Of a stretch of 64,000 bases of DNA, positions 10,697 to 19,548 are shown in pieces (position 1 is the first letter of the stretch; each line of letters begins with the position of its first letter). The stretch is from Arthrobacter sp. MN05-02. Its GTDB lineage: Bacteria; Actinomycetota; Actinomycetes; Actinomycetales; Micrococcaceae. The notes under the pieces are model-generated. The model was given only the letters and a program-made list of their open reading frames with translations, was not told the DNA's origin and did not search any database. The position numbers were made by a program, and so were the translations under genes. The stretch covers positions 1,054,001 through 1,118,000 of the forward strand of contig AP018697.1 in the NCBI GenBank assembly GCA_004001285.1, given 5' to 3'.

Positions 10697-12106
10697 ATGA
10701 ACAGTTCCCACGAGATCGACCAGCCCGCACCCCGCGTGACCGTGATCGGCACCGGCTACCTCGGGGCGACCCACGCCGTCTGCATGGCCATCATGGGCTT
10801 CGACGTCCTCGGCGTCGACGTGGACCAGCGCAAGATCGACATGCTGTCCGCCGGCAGGGTGCCGTTCTTCGAGCCGGGGTTGCCCGAGAAGCTCCAGGAG
10901 GCACTCGCGTCCGGCCGCCTGCGCTTCAGCACCGATTTCGACGAGGCGGCGTCCTTCGGCGACGTGCACTTCGTCTGCGTCGGCACCCCGCAGGCGCCCG
11001 ACTCCTCCGCAGCGGACCTCCGCTACGTCGACGCCGCGTTCACGGCGCTGGCCACGCGCATCGACCGGAAGGCCCTGCTCGTGGGCAAGTCGACGGTGCC
11101 GATCGGTACGGCCGCGCGCATCACGACGATGGTGCAGTCCCTCTCACCGCTCGGCGCCGAGCTCGAACTCGCCTGGAACCCCGAGTTCCTGCGCGAGGGC
11201 TTCGCCGTGCAGGACACGCTCTTCCCCGACCGCCTCGTCTTCGGCGTCAGCTCCGACTGGGCCGAGCAGCAGCTCCGCCGGGTCTTCAAGCCGATCCTCG
11301 ACCTGGACACACCGCTGATCGTCGCGGACCTGGCGACCTCCGAGCTGGTCAAGGTCGCGGCGAACTCCTTCCTCGCCACGAAGATCTCCTTCATCAACGC
11401 GATGGCGGAGATCTGCGAGGCCACCGGCGCCGACGTCAACCATCTCGCCAAGGCCCTCAGCCTGGACGACCGCATCGGCGGCCGCTTCCTCAAGCCGGGC
11501 CTCGGGTTCGGCGGAGGCTGCCTGCCCAAGGACATCCGGGCCTTCAAGCACCGCGCCGAAGAGCTGGGTGTCGGACAGGCCGTCAGCTTCCTGGGCGAGG
11601 TGGATTCGATCAACAACCGTCGCCGGGTGCGCACCGTGGACCTGATCCGCGAACTGGCCGGCGGATCCCTGGCCGGCGTCCGCGTCGCGGCCCTCGGTGC
11701 GGCGTTCAAGCCCAACTCCGACGACGTCCGTGACGCTCCCGCACTGGACGTCGCCCGCCTGCTGTACCTCGAGGGCGCGATCGTCACCGTCTACGACCCC
11801 GAGGCGAACACGAACGCCCACCGTGCCTACCCCGACCTCAACTACGTCGGCTCCATGGCCGAGGCGGTGGACAAGGCGGACGTCGTCGCCCTGCTCACCG
11901 AGTGGTCGGAATTCCGCAACGCGGATCCCGACGCGATCGGCGCCCTCGTCAGGCACCGCCGGATCCTCGACGGGCGGCATGCGCTGAACGCCAACGACTA
12001 CACGTCGAAGGGCTGGCAGTACCGGGCGCTCGGACGCCCGGCGCAGGCCGCGACGGTGGAACTCGCCAGCGACGTGCGCGACGAGACGCCGACGCTGGCG
12101 AACTAG
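10697..12106 (+). CDS. UDP-glucose/GDP-mannose 6-dehydrogenase family protein
   Basis: A 469-residue cytoplasmic enzyme that oxidises the C6 of a sugar nucleotide to a uronic acid with two NAD+. Seen here: the Rossmann motif VIGTGYLG near residue 15, FVCVGTP, KSTVP, WNPEFLREG, and GFGGGCLPKD with the catalytic Cys275, followed by a C-terminal NAD/UDP-binding domain. The ATG at 10697 follows GGAAAGAGGA. It lies 78 bases after the beta-helix gene in the same direction, giving the cluster its own supply of uronic acid. Whether the substrate is UDP-glucose or GDP-mannose cannot be decided from motifs alone. Confidence 0.93.
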   Translation: MNSSHEIDQPAPRVTVIGTGYLGATHAVCMAIMGFDVLGVDVDQRKIDMLSAGRVPFFEPGLPEKLQEALASGRLRFSTDFDEAASFGDVHFVCVGTPQAPDSSAADLRYVDAAFTALATRIDRKALLVGKSTVPIGTAARITTMVQSLSPLGAELELAWNPEFLREGFAVQDTLFPDRLVFGVSSDWAEQQLRRVFKPILDLDTPLIVADLATSELVKVAANSFLATKISFINAMAEICEATGADVNHLAKALSLDDRIGGRFLKPGLGFGGGCLPKDIRAFKHRAEELGVGQAVSFLGEVDSINNRRRVRTVDLIRELAGGSLAGVRVAALGAAFKPNSDDVRDAPALDVARLLYLEGAIVTVYDPEANTNAHRAYPDLNYVGSMAEAVDKADVVALLTEWSEFRNADPDAIGALVRHRRILDGRHALNANDYTSKGWQYRALGRPAQAATVELASDVRDETPTLAN

Positions 12107-12117
12107 GCGGATCCCTC

Positions 12118-12162
12118 GCGGTCGCTGCCCCTCCCGGAGCCGCCGGGATCGGCAGCGACCGC
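12118..12162. terminator. Bidirectional terminator between convergent genes
   Basis: GCGGTCGCTGCC (12118-12129) and GGCAGCGACCGC (12151-12162) form a perfect 12-bp stem, with a further CCCGG/CCGGG pairing inside the loop. It sits between the stop of the dehydrogenase gene and the stop of the convergent acyltransferase gene. Confidence 0.75.
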
Positions 12163-12218
12163 TCCGTCATGGGGCTCGGGGAGCCGGTCCGGCGTCCTGC
12201 GCAGGGACAGCGGTGAGC

Positions 12219-13358
12219 TCACCGTGCCGGGGCCGTCGGCACGTCCGCCCGGATCCGGGCCTTGCGAGCCTCCCACGCCAGCAGGGCCCGCTTGGCGACG
12301 CGCCGCGCCGCGAGTATGCCGTCAGCGCCGACCATCGCCGCGCGCCCCTGCACCGTGCGCGGTACCCGCACCTGATGGAGGGGCGATGATCGAGCGGCGA
12401 AGTCGGACTTGTACGACTCGTCGCCCACGGTGAGGTCGAAATAGGACATCCCCCGCCCGATGGCCGCCTGCACCAGGCCGTCGACGATGAGGAGGCCGAG
12501 CGAGTAGTTGCGGAGCCGTTCGACGTCGTAGCCCACGAGCAGGAACAGCTCCCGATCGGCCTGCAGCAGGTCGAACGCGATGGCGACCGGCTCGCCTGCC
12601 AGCTCGAGAGCGACGAGCCGCCCCGGGCCACCCCGGAGCACGCTGTCGGCGGCGACCGCCCGGTAGAACGAGAAGGTCGCCTCGTCCTGCACCAGGTCCA
12701 CACCGCGGCGCTCCGCGAAGCGGGCCGCCCTGAAGGCGCGCATCCGTTGCATCAGGGGTTCCACCTCGGCGACGTCCACCACTTCCCGCAGCACCCGTTC
12801 ACCCCTGGGACGCAGCCGCTTGTACTTCCGCTCCAGGTGGCGCACGAAGGCGGGGTCCAGGGTGGCGCGCCACGCCTCCGGGGTGTCCGCCAGTGTCATC
12901 ACGTGCGTGTCGTAGTGGTGGCGTCGCACGCCCGCGCCGCCGAGCAGCGCGGCCAGGGCCTCGGGGGAGGCGGCGACCCGGTCCACGCGGAGGAGGTCGA
13001 AGCGCCCGAGGGCACGACGGATCCCGGCGACGACCTCGGGACTGCTGACGAGCTCCTCCAGCACAGATCGTGGGACGACCGCGGCGTTGTAGTCCGCCAC
13101 GCCGAGATCGGCGAAGGCCACGGTCCGGACGACCCGTCCCGTGCAGACCAACGGCAGCACCATCACCAGTGCCCGGTCGGCCGTCCGACGCACGGTCACC
13201 ACGACCGGTCGGGCGCCTCGTGGCGGCGCCAGCGTCGTGTAGAGGCGGTGGAGCCAGACGCCGTGCTGGAACGCCGTGGCGTCCGCACGGGTGTGCAGGT
13301 CGGAGTACTCGGCGGACAGGAAGTCGAAGTCGTCCTCACGGTCGATGCTATAGCTCAT
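12219..13358 (-). CDS. FemAB/BioF2-like GNAT acyltransferase
   Basis: A 379-residue cytoplasmic protein of the GNAT-like family often found in exopolysaccharide loci (Acetyltransf_6 type). Seen here: a central YKRLRPRG stretch, FDLLQADRELFLLVGYD and the late LGLLIVDGLVQAAIGRGMSYFDLT segment typical of the second GNAT fold, and no signal peptide. The ATG at 13358 (MSYSIDRED) follows an AGGA; the longer open frame upstream is compositionally poor. It converges on the dehydrogenase gene and lies in tandem with a beta-helix gene on the minus strand. A role in acylating the polymer or its precursor is inferred from position. Confidence 0.8.
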   Translation of the reverse strand: MSYSIDREDDFDFLSAEYSDLHTRADATAFQHGVWLHRLYTTLAPPRGARPVVVTVRRTADRALVMVLPLVCTGRVVRTVAFADLGVADYNAAVVPRSVLEELVSSPEVVAGIRRALGRFDLLRVDRVAASPEALAALLGGAGVRRHHYDTHVMTLADTPEAWRATLDPAFVRHLERKYKRLRPRGERVLREVVDVAEVEPLMQRMRAFRAARFAERRGVDLVQDEATFSFYRAVAADSVLRGGPGRLVALELAGEPVAIAFDLLQADRELFLLVGYDVERLRNYSLGLLIVDGLVQAAIGRGMSYFDLTVGDESYKSDFAARSSPLHQVRVPRTVQGRAAMVGADGILAARRVAKRALLAWEARKARIRADVPTAPAR

Positions 13359-13520
13359 AGCGATCCTGCCCCCTGGTACGTCGTCGTATCCGTGATGAGG
13401 TGGCCGAGCCGATGGCGTCCAGCAGACCGATGTGATCGACCTGCTCCTCGGCCGGGTGGCGACAGGATACCAGCCGCTCCTCGCCGGCGCGCCAGGCCTC
13501 CGGTCGGACGACATGGAACA

Positions 13521-13570
13521 GGAGGACCTCCGGGGCCGAGGAGGACCTCGACCGGGCCCGGAGGTCCTCC
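13521..13570 (-). terminator. Terminator hairpin downstream of the minus-strand beta-helix gene
   Basis: GGAGGACCTCCGGG (13521-13534) and CCCGGAGGTCCTCC (13557-13570) are perfect 14-base inverted repeats. The element lies just past the stop of the beta-helix gene and before the acyltransferase start, on the minus strand. Confidence 0.6.
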
Positions 13571-13612
13571 CGGACACAGGACCCGACGGTGGAGCCGTCG
13601 GTGCCGGTCCGG

Positions 13613-14986
13613 TCAGCGGCAGGGGATGTTGCTCAGCCCGCGGGCCGCACCGCTCGATGCGCAGGTGATGGTGGTGTTCAGTGACGCCGATTGGACCCAG
13701 ACCTCGTAGCCCGGCACGCCACCCTGCACGGTGTTGCCCGTGAAGACGTTGCCGGTGCCCCAGCCCGCGAGGACCGAGTGCACCTGGAAGGCGTCGAGCT
13801 TGGTGCCGAGGCCGGAGTTGCCCTCGATGCGGTATCCGTTGCCCTTCACATCGATCCAGGAGTCCGCGTAGTTCGCGCCGGACATCCCGGCGTTGGTGAA
13901 CACGTTGCCGGCGATCACGCCACCCGTGGTCCCCTCCTTGATGTCGACGCCCTCGGCGGAGGTGTTGGTGATGCGGTTGCCGCGCACCGTGATGCGGTCC
14001 GACCGGTCGGGGGACCCGGCGGTCCAGTTGCTCTTGGCACTGCCCAGGTAGACGCCCTCACCGTACTCGGGCTGCTTCAGGCCGGTGTCGTGGATAAAGG
14101 AGTCGAGGATCGCGCCGTCGCTGCTGCCGGACCGGAAGTGCACCGCTTCGGCGCCGATGGTGCCGACGTCGACACCGCTGATCACCGTGTTCCTCGACCC
14201 GTCGAGGACGATACCCTTCGCCGAGGACGCAACCGAGATGCCGGTGATGCGCCAGTTCGAGCCGGTGACGTGCAGGCCGTAGCCGGACGCCGTCGAACCC
14301 GTGGAGAGTACCGCGTTGCGCGATCCGCGCAGCGTGATCGGTGCCGCCGCCGTGCCCGAGGCCGACGCCGTGAAGGCGCCGATGTAGCGCCCGTCGCGCA
14401 GTTCGATGACCTGGCCGGGTCGCGCGGACGCGAGGGCGGACTTGAGGGCGGCCGCGGTCGAGACCTGCACGACGCCGGCCGGAGCGGCAGGCGCCGGCTT
14501 CGGGACCGGTTTCGGAGCGGGCACCGCCGGCTTCGGGGCGGGCTTCGGCACCGCCGGCTTCGGGGCGGGCTTCGGCGCCGCCGGCTTCGGGCCGGGCTCC
14601 GGCGCCGCTGGCTTCACGGGCTGGGCTGCGGCCGCGACGGAGAAGGACACGGTGGTCTCCTGTCGTCCGGCAGGCGTCTCCCACCGGGCGTTGAGCTTAT
14701 GCGTTCCGGCTCGCGTGGTCACGGGCCAGGAGTAGGGTGCGGTCTTGTCCTGGCCGAGGTAGGTGCCGTCGAGCTTGAACTTGACGGTGGAGCCGGCCGG
14801 GGCGTCGACGGTCGCCGTGAAGCTTCCGTCCGGTTGGACGGTGTCGATCAGAGGGGCGCCGTCGGCGAGGACGGTCGCCGGTGCGGCGGTCGCGGGAAGA
14901 GCGAGGACGGATGCGGCGACAGCGGCGATGGCTGCGCCGGCTGCGGTGCGCGCGCCGAGGGCGCGCAGCATGGAGGAGGAGTTCAT
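13613..14986 (-). CDS. Secreted beta-helix protein with Ig-like domain and Pro/Ala/Lys linker
   Basis: A 457-residue secreted protein: a signal peptide (about residues 1-35, ending near ALPATAAPA), an Ig-like domain (about 40-120, with VKFKLDGTYLGQD), a low-complexity linker of PKPA units (about 125-175) and a C-terminal parallel beta-helix of about 280 residues paralogous to the plus-strand gene at 9548-10618. The ATG at 14986 follows AGAAGGAACCGC. Its 5' untranslated region carries GGTCTCA (minus strand, 15007-15001), ending just before the ribosome site and complementary to the UGAGACC loops elsewhere. It probably acts on, or binds, the extracellular polymer made by the cluster. Confidence 0.85.
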   Translation of the reverse strand: MNSSSMLRALGARTAAGAAIAAVAASVLALPATAAPATVLADGAPLIDTVQPDGSFTATVDAPAGSTVKFKLDGTYLGQDKTAPYSWPVTTRAGTHKLNARWETPAGRQETTVSFSVAAAAQPVKPAAPEPGPKPAAPKPAPKPAVPKPAPKPAVPAPKPVPKPAPAAPAGVVQVSTAAALKSALASARPGQVIELRDGRYIGAFTASASGTAAAPITLRGSRNAVLSTGSTASGYGLHVTGSNWRITGISVASSAKGIVLDGSRNTVISGVDVGTIGAEAVHFRSGSSDGAILDSFIHDTGLKQPEYGEGVYLGSAKSNWTAGSPDRSDRITVRGNRITNTSAEGVDIKEGTTGGVIAGNVFTNAGMSGANYADSWIDVKGNGYRIEGNSGLGTKLDAFQVHSVLAGWGTGNVFTGNTVQGGVPGYEVWVQSASLNTTITCASSGAARGLSNIPCR

Positions 14987-15264
14987 GCGGTTCCTTCTGG
15001 TGAGACCTACCCGCGCTCCGCGGGCCAGTGCAGCGAGGCTATAGCCCGCACCCCGCACCCCTTACCGTTCGGCGCCGGTCCTTGCAAGAAACTCCGCATC
15101 CTTCGCAAAAGCTTGCAATCCCTTGTGGCGAGTGCCTGGAAGAGGGGGCAGGTAGTCGTAGGCGGAAGACGAGTGTCGAATGCGGGGAGATACTCTCGTG
15201 CCGAGCGTTACCGTCCTGTTAGCTGCAGTGGAGTGGTCAATGACGAGCATGACGTGGGGAAGCG

Positions 15265-17321
15265 ATGAGCTACGGTCTCAGCATCGATGTAGGAACGAGC
15301 TTCACGGCCGCAGCCGTCATCCGGACGGACAGCGACGGGCCGGAGGCTCCCCGGGTGCTTCCGCTGGGCAGCCGGTCGGTGTGCATACCGACGGTCGTCT
15401 TCCTGGCGGCAGACGGCACCCGGCTGGTGGGCGAGGTCGCCGAACGGAGGGGGCTGTCGCAGCCGGAGCGCGTCACCCGGGAGTTCAAGCGGCGCATGGG
15501 CGACGTCGTCCCGCTGATGGTCGGAGATGTCGCGGTCCTGCCGCAGGACCTCTTCGCCGCCGTCGTGGCCTGGGTGGTGGGCGTTGCTACCGAGAGGGAG
15601 GGCGAGGCCCCCGAGGTCATCACCCTGACGCATCCAGTGGGATGGGGGGAGCACAGGACGTCCCTCCTGGAGCAGGCGCTCACCGAGGCAGGCATCGGTG
15701 AGGTCGTCCTGATGACGGAGCCGGAGGCCGCGGCGCTGTCATACGCGTCGCGGGAGCACGTCGCCTGCGGCAGCACCCTCGCCGTCTACGACCTGGGCGG
15801 CGGGACCTTCGATGCGACGGTCATCCGGAAGACCGACGCCGACTCGTTCAGTGTCCTCGGGGTGCCACAGGGCATCGAGCGCCTCGGCGGCGCGGACTTC
15901 GACCAGGAGATCTTCACCAGTGTCCTCGGGAGCGCAAAGGCATCCTTCACGGAGCCGGAACCGGGGCCGGAGATCCTTGCGGCCCTGAGCCGGCTCCGCA
16001 GGGAGTGCGCGGAAGCCAAGGAGGCGCTGTCCGCGGATTCGGAGGCCACGATCTCCGTGATGATCCCAGGGGCGCACGCGCAGGTACGCCTGGTGCGGTC
16101 GGAATTCGAGGCGATGATCGAACCCGCCGTCGCCGAGACGGTCGACACCCTGCGTGCGGCACTCGAGAGCGCGGAGGTCGATCCCGAGGACCTGTCGGCG
16201 ATCCTGCTGATCGGCGGATCCTCGCGCATCCCGCTGGTCGCGCAGATCCTGTCCAGCGCGTTCGACCGGCCGCTCGCCATCGACGTGGACCCCAAGGCGT
16301 CGGTGGCACTCGGCGCGGCCTTCGCGACGGCTGCCCTCGAGGATGCTTCCGGGCCGGAGGGGACCGCTCCGGACCGGCAGGACGACGATGCCGTGGCCGA
16401 CGGGCCGACGGGCCGAGGTGTGCCTCCGCGGCGCACCAACGCGGCGGGCTTCTCCCTGCCCCGGAGACAGGTGCCGGCTCCCCGCCACGGTCCGGCGTCG
16501 ACGGTCCCGAACCGTCGGTTGGGACTGCGGGTCGGAGTCATCGCCGCCGCCGTGGCGCTGCTCGGCGTCACGACCGCGACGGCTACGAACGCCCCCAATC
16601 CGCTTGCTGCCCTGTCGGCGCTGGGCGGCGACCAGCGGGCAGAGGCAGCAGAGGAGCCGAGGCCCACCCCGTCCACGGGAGAAGCCGTCGCAGAGCCGGG
16701 TGAGGGCGTGGGCGACGGTGGAGCCGGTCCGCTCCTGGACGCCGAGGCGGACCAGAACTTCCTGGAGAAGGCCGGGGTGCAGGCCGGAGCAGCACCAGGT
16801 CCCGGAGTCGCGAGCCCGGCCGGCACCCCGTCCGCTCCGACGGAGGGCGCGGGCCCGAGCGCCGGCCAGGTTCCGGATCCCGACGAGGGGGTGGCAGCGG
16901 ACACACCGGCCGGCACTCCCGCACGGGAAGGGGGCGCGACGCCGGCTCCTGCCCCCTCGGCCGCCGCCCTGCCGAGCCCGGGCAGAAGCCCGGTACGAGC
17001 CCGGTCGACCCGACGCCTCCGATCCCCTTCCCGACCCCTGCCCCAACCCCCGACCCCACCCCCGACCCTGTTCCCGACGCCACTCCTCCGCTCCTGTTCC
17101 GACGGACCCCGGTCGTCCAGCCGACCACCCCGCCGGCGCCCGAACCGACCGTCGGACCCACGACACCTCCTCCCGCGACGGACCCCGAGCCGCCCACGGA
17201 GCCCGCCCCTGTGCCGACGACGCCCGTCGCCGACCCGGCACCGGCAGGAGATCCGGTGCCCGCCGCACCGCCGTCCCCCGGCGAAGCTCCCATCGCGTCC
17301 ACCGCTGCACCCCTGGCCTGA
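15265..17321 (+). CDS. Membrane-anchored Hsp70-like ATPase with Pro/Thr-rich tail, frameshifted as given
   Basis: The N-terminal 370 residues are an Hsp70/actin-fold ATPase: DVGTSFTAAAV (phosphate 1), YDLGGGTFDATVI (phosphate 2) and LIGGSSRIPLV (adenosine). No substrate-binding domain follows. Instead there is a basic linker, one membrane segment near residues 420-440 (GVIAAAVALLGV) and a long Pro/Ala/Thr/Glu-rich tail. The tail changes frame near 16976-16983 (one base missing in a C/G run); with that corrected it runs to the TGA at 17319-17321, about 685 residues in all. GGTCTCA lies at codons 4-6. Hsp70-like genes of this type adjoin iniBAC-like clusters in other actinobacteria, and this one begins such a cluster. 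Confidence 0.85.
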
Positions 17322-17338
17322 TCGTGGTCACCGATCTC

Positions 17339-19435
17339 ATGGGTATCGACGTGCGCCCGGCGCTCGGCAGCCGCCTGCTGGAACTGGATACCGCCACCTA
17401 CGAGGTCGTGCTCGCACTGTGTGTCGGGTTCCCCATCCCGGGCCTGGTGCCTCCACTGCTGCACGGTGGCGGTGCCACGCCGGAGGAACTCCTGGCCGGT
17501 GCGGTGACGGCGGGACTCGTGCGGGCCGATGGTCGGCCGTCCCCCGGGGTCCGTGACGCCGTCCTGAGGGATGCCGATGTGTACCAGGTACGGCGATTGC
17601 AGAGCGCCCTCGTGGATGCATACTGCTCCGAGGCACTGCCCCTGCTGGGACTCGCCCGGCAGCTGGCCGCGGACGGCTTCGTGGACGAGCGCGTCGCCGG
17701 CGTGCTCGAGGACAGGGGCACCGCCCTTCTCGGCACCGACCCGCTCGGTGCGCTGGACCTGCTCGACGGGGCGGTGGCTGCCGGCGCGGATGCCTTGGGT
17801 CTGGCCCCGCGCCGGGCCGAGGCTGCACTGGGCGCCGGTGACCCGGACGCGGCCTCCCGCATCCTGGACACCTACTTCGGGCATCAGGCACCCGATGCCC
17901 CGTTGGCGCTGCCGGATTTCGTCCGCGCCGTGCGGGTGTCCTGTGCGCTCTGGGCACACCGGGGCATGATGTCGCGGGCGGCGGACGTCCAGCGGTGGGC
18001 GGCGGGGCTCCACCCGTCCGGGGCCGAGCCCCTCGGGGCGATGGCCCTGCTGGCGGCGGGCGACGCCGCCGGGGCCCGCGCCCTCGTGGCCGGCGGTGCC
18101 GCCGCTGCGTCGCCGTCGCTCCACGACGTCTCGCACAGGCTCCTCGCCGAGGGAGCCCTCCTGTCCTTCGGCCCGGACCCCTACGACGCCCTGCCCATCC
18201 TGATCCGCGCGTCCGACACCCTGAACCCGACGGGACGCGTCTCACCGGCGCCCGAGCTCCCGGCATCCTTCGCCGCGATCGTCGGGCTCCTGGCCGGCAA
18301 GCCGCACACGGTGCTGTCCCTCGTCCGGACAGCACTGGCGAGCGGACAGGGAGGCCGGGTGCAGCGTCCACGCCTCTGCATCCTGGCTGCGTGGGCCGCC
18401 ATGCTCCTCGACCAGCCCGTCCTGGCGCGAGACCTCGTCGTCGAGGCCGGAGAGGGCGAGCGGGCGCTCGCCCCTCGGGACGAGCTGCTGCTGCAGGCAC
18501 TCGAGGTGGGACTCGCCAGGAGGGCAGGGGACACTCCTGCCCTCGTGCAGGCCTGGCAGCGCGCGCGCGAAGCATTGCTGCACGTCTCCGTGGACCTGCT
18601 GGCCCTGCTGCCCCTCAACGAACTCGTCATCGCGGCAGCCCGACTCCGTGACGTCGACGGCCTCAGGCTCCATCTCGAGGAGGCCCGGTCACTCCTCTCG
18701 AAGCTCGGCGACCCGCCCCTGTGGTCCGTCCCGCTGCACTGGTCCGCGGTCCAGGCGGGCCTCCTGATCGAGCGTCCCGACCAGTTGGCTCCGCACGCTG
18801 CAGCCCTCGTGAGGCAGGCGACGACCTACCCACTGGCCGCCACGTTCGCTGCCGCGGGCAAGGCCTGGGTCTCGGTGCTCGCCGGACGCTTCGACACCGA
18901 CGCCGTCGAGGGTGCGGCGCGCAGCCTCGCAGCAGCGGGTTTCGCCTGGGAAGGCGCGCGCCTGGCAGGCCACGGCTCGGCCCGCGCCGCGGACCGGAAG
19001 GACATGACGAGGCTGCTCTCGTGCGCGCGGGACCTACGGCCCGCCGGTGAGCGAACAGCGCGGCCGGAGCCGCGGACGCCCTCCGACGCGCCCGCCCCGG
19101 TCGCGGGTGCCACCCGCCCGGAGGCAGGCAGGCGGGTACCCGACGGCGGCAGCGCGCGGAGGATCACGGAGCCGGCCCTCAGTGGACGCGAACGCGAGAT
19201 CGCGCAGTTGATCCTGCTGGGACGGACGTACCGCGAGATCAGCGAGGAGATCTTCATCTCCCCCCGCACGGTCGAGCACCACGTGGCGCGCATCAGGCGC
19301 CGATTCGGCGTGTCGTCACGTTCCGAACTGTTGGCCAGGCTCCGCCTCTCGCTCGAGCCGACCACCGGCGGCAGCACTCCGGCCCGGGGCCCCTTCCCCG
19401 CCCGAACCCCTAACGGCAGCGGTCGGAACCCCTAA
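17339..19435 (+). CDS. LuxR-type regulator beside the IniBAC-like genes
   Basis: A protein of about 698 residues with a long helical-repeat region (no clear Walker A motif) and a C-terminal LuxR/NarL helix-turn-helix: LSGREREIAQLILLGRTY then ISPRTVEHHVARIRRRFGV. It lacks the N-terminal STAND ATPase of the four regulators at 27865-41218, and its recognition helix differs from theirs. The ATG at 17339 or a GTG at 17324 may be the start; neither has a strong ribosome site, which suggests coupling to the Hsp70 gene ending at 17321. Its stop codon lies within a palindromic repeat (19427-19450) ahead of iniB, so it may control iniB. That is an inference. Confidence 0.82.
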   Translation: MGIDVRPALGSRLLELDTATYEVVLALCVGFPIPGLVPPLLHGGGATPEELLAGAVTAGLVRADGRPSPGVRDAVLRDADVYQVRRLQSALVDAYCSEALPLLGLARQLAADGFVDERVAGVLEDRGTALLGTDPLGALDLLDGAVAAGADALGLAPRRAEAALGAGDPDAASRILDTYFGHQAPDAPLALPDFVRAVRVSCALWAHRGMMSRAADVQRWAAGLHPSGAEPLGAMALLAAGDAAGARALVAGGAAAASPSLHDVSHRLLAEGALLSFGPDPYDALPILIRASDTLNPTGRVSPAPELPASFAAIVGLLAGKPHTVLSLVRTALASGQGGRVQRPRLCILAAWAAMLLDQPVLARDLVVEAGEGERALAPRDELLLQALEVGLARRAGDTPALVQAWQRAREALLHVSVDLLALLPLNELVIAAARLRDVDGLRLHLEEARSLLSKLGDPPLWSVPLHWSAVQAGLLIERPDQLAPHAAALVRQATTYPLAATFAAAGKAWVSVLAGRFDTDAVEGAARSLAAAGFAWEGARLAGHGSARAADRKDMTRLLSCARDLRPAGERTARPEPRTPSDAPAPVAGATRPEAGRRVPDGGSARRITEPALSGREREIAQLILLGRTYREISEEIFISPRTVEHHVARIRRRFGVSSRSELLARLRLSLEPTTGGSTPARGPFPARTPNGSGRNP

Positions 19436-19496
19436 TCACGCACAGGGGTTAGGGAAGGAACCACCGATGCCCCGGGCGGACCCCCGCTCCTACGTT
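19407..19496 (+). promoter_or_regulatory. Operator repeats and promoter ahead of iniB
   Basis: CCCCTAA occurs at 19407-19413 and 19429-19435. The second copy is the left arm of an inverted repeat, AACCCCT (19427-19433) with AGGGGTT (19444-19450) across a 10-base spacer. A -10-like TACGTT lies at 19491-19496, about 40 bases further on, and iniB starts at 19549. The repeats overlap the stop codon of the LuxR gene and are well placed for an activator upstream of the promoter. Confidence 0.55.
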
Positions 19497-19548
19497 TGGG
19501 ACAAGCCAGGCAGAGCCGCCGGCGGAACAGATACAGAAGGAACCCCTC

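Noticed and set aside
15191..15226. CTCTCGTG-N19-TAGCTG ahead of the Hsp70 gene as a fifth member of the promoter class
   Set aside because: The box differs in sequence and the -10 lacks the final T, so it is too weak to count, although CAGGTAGTC at 15151 nearby is suggestive.
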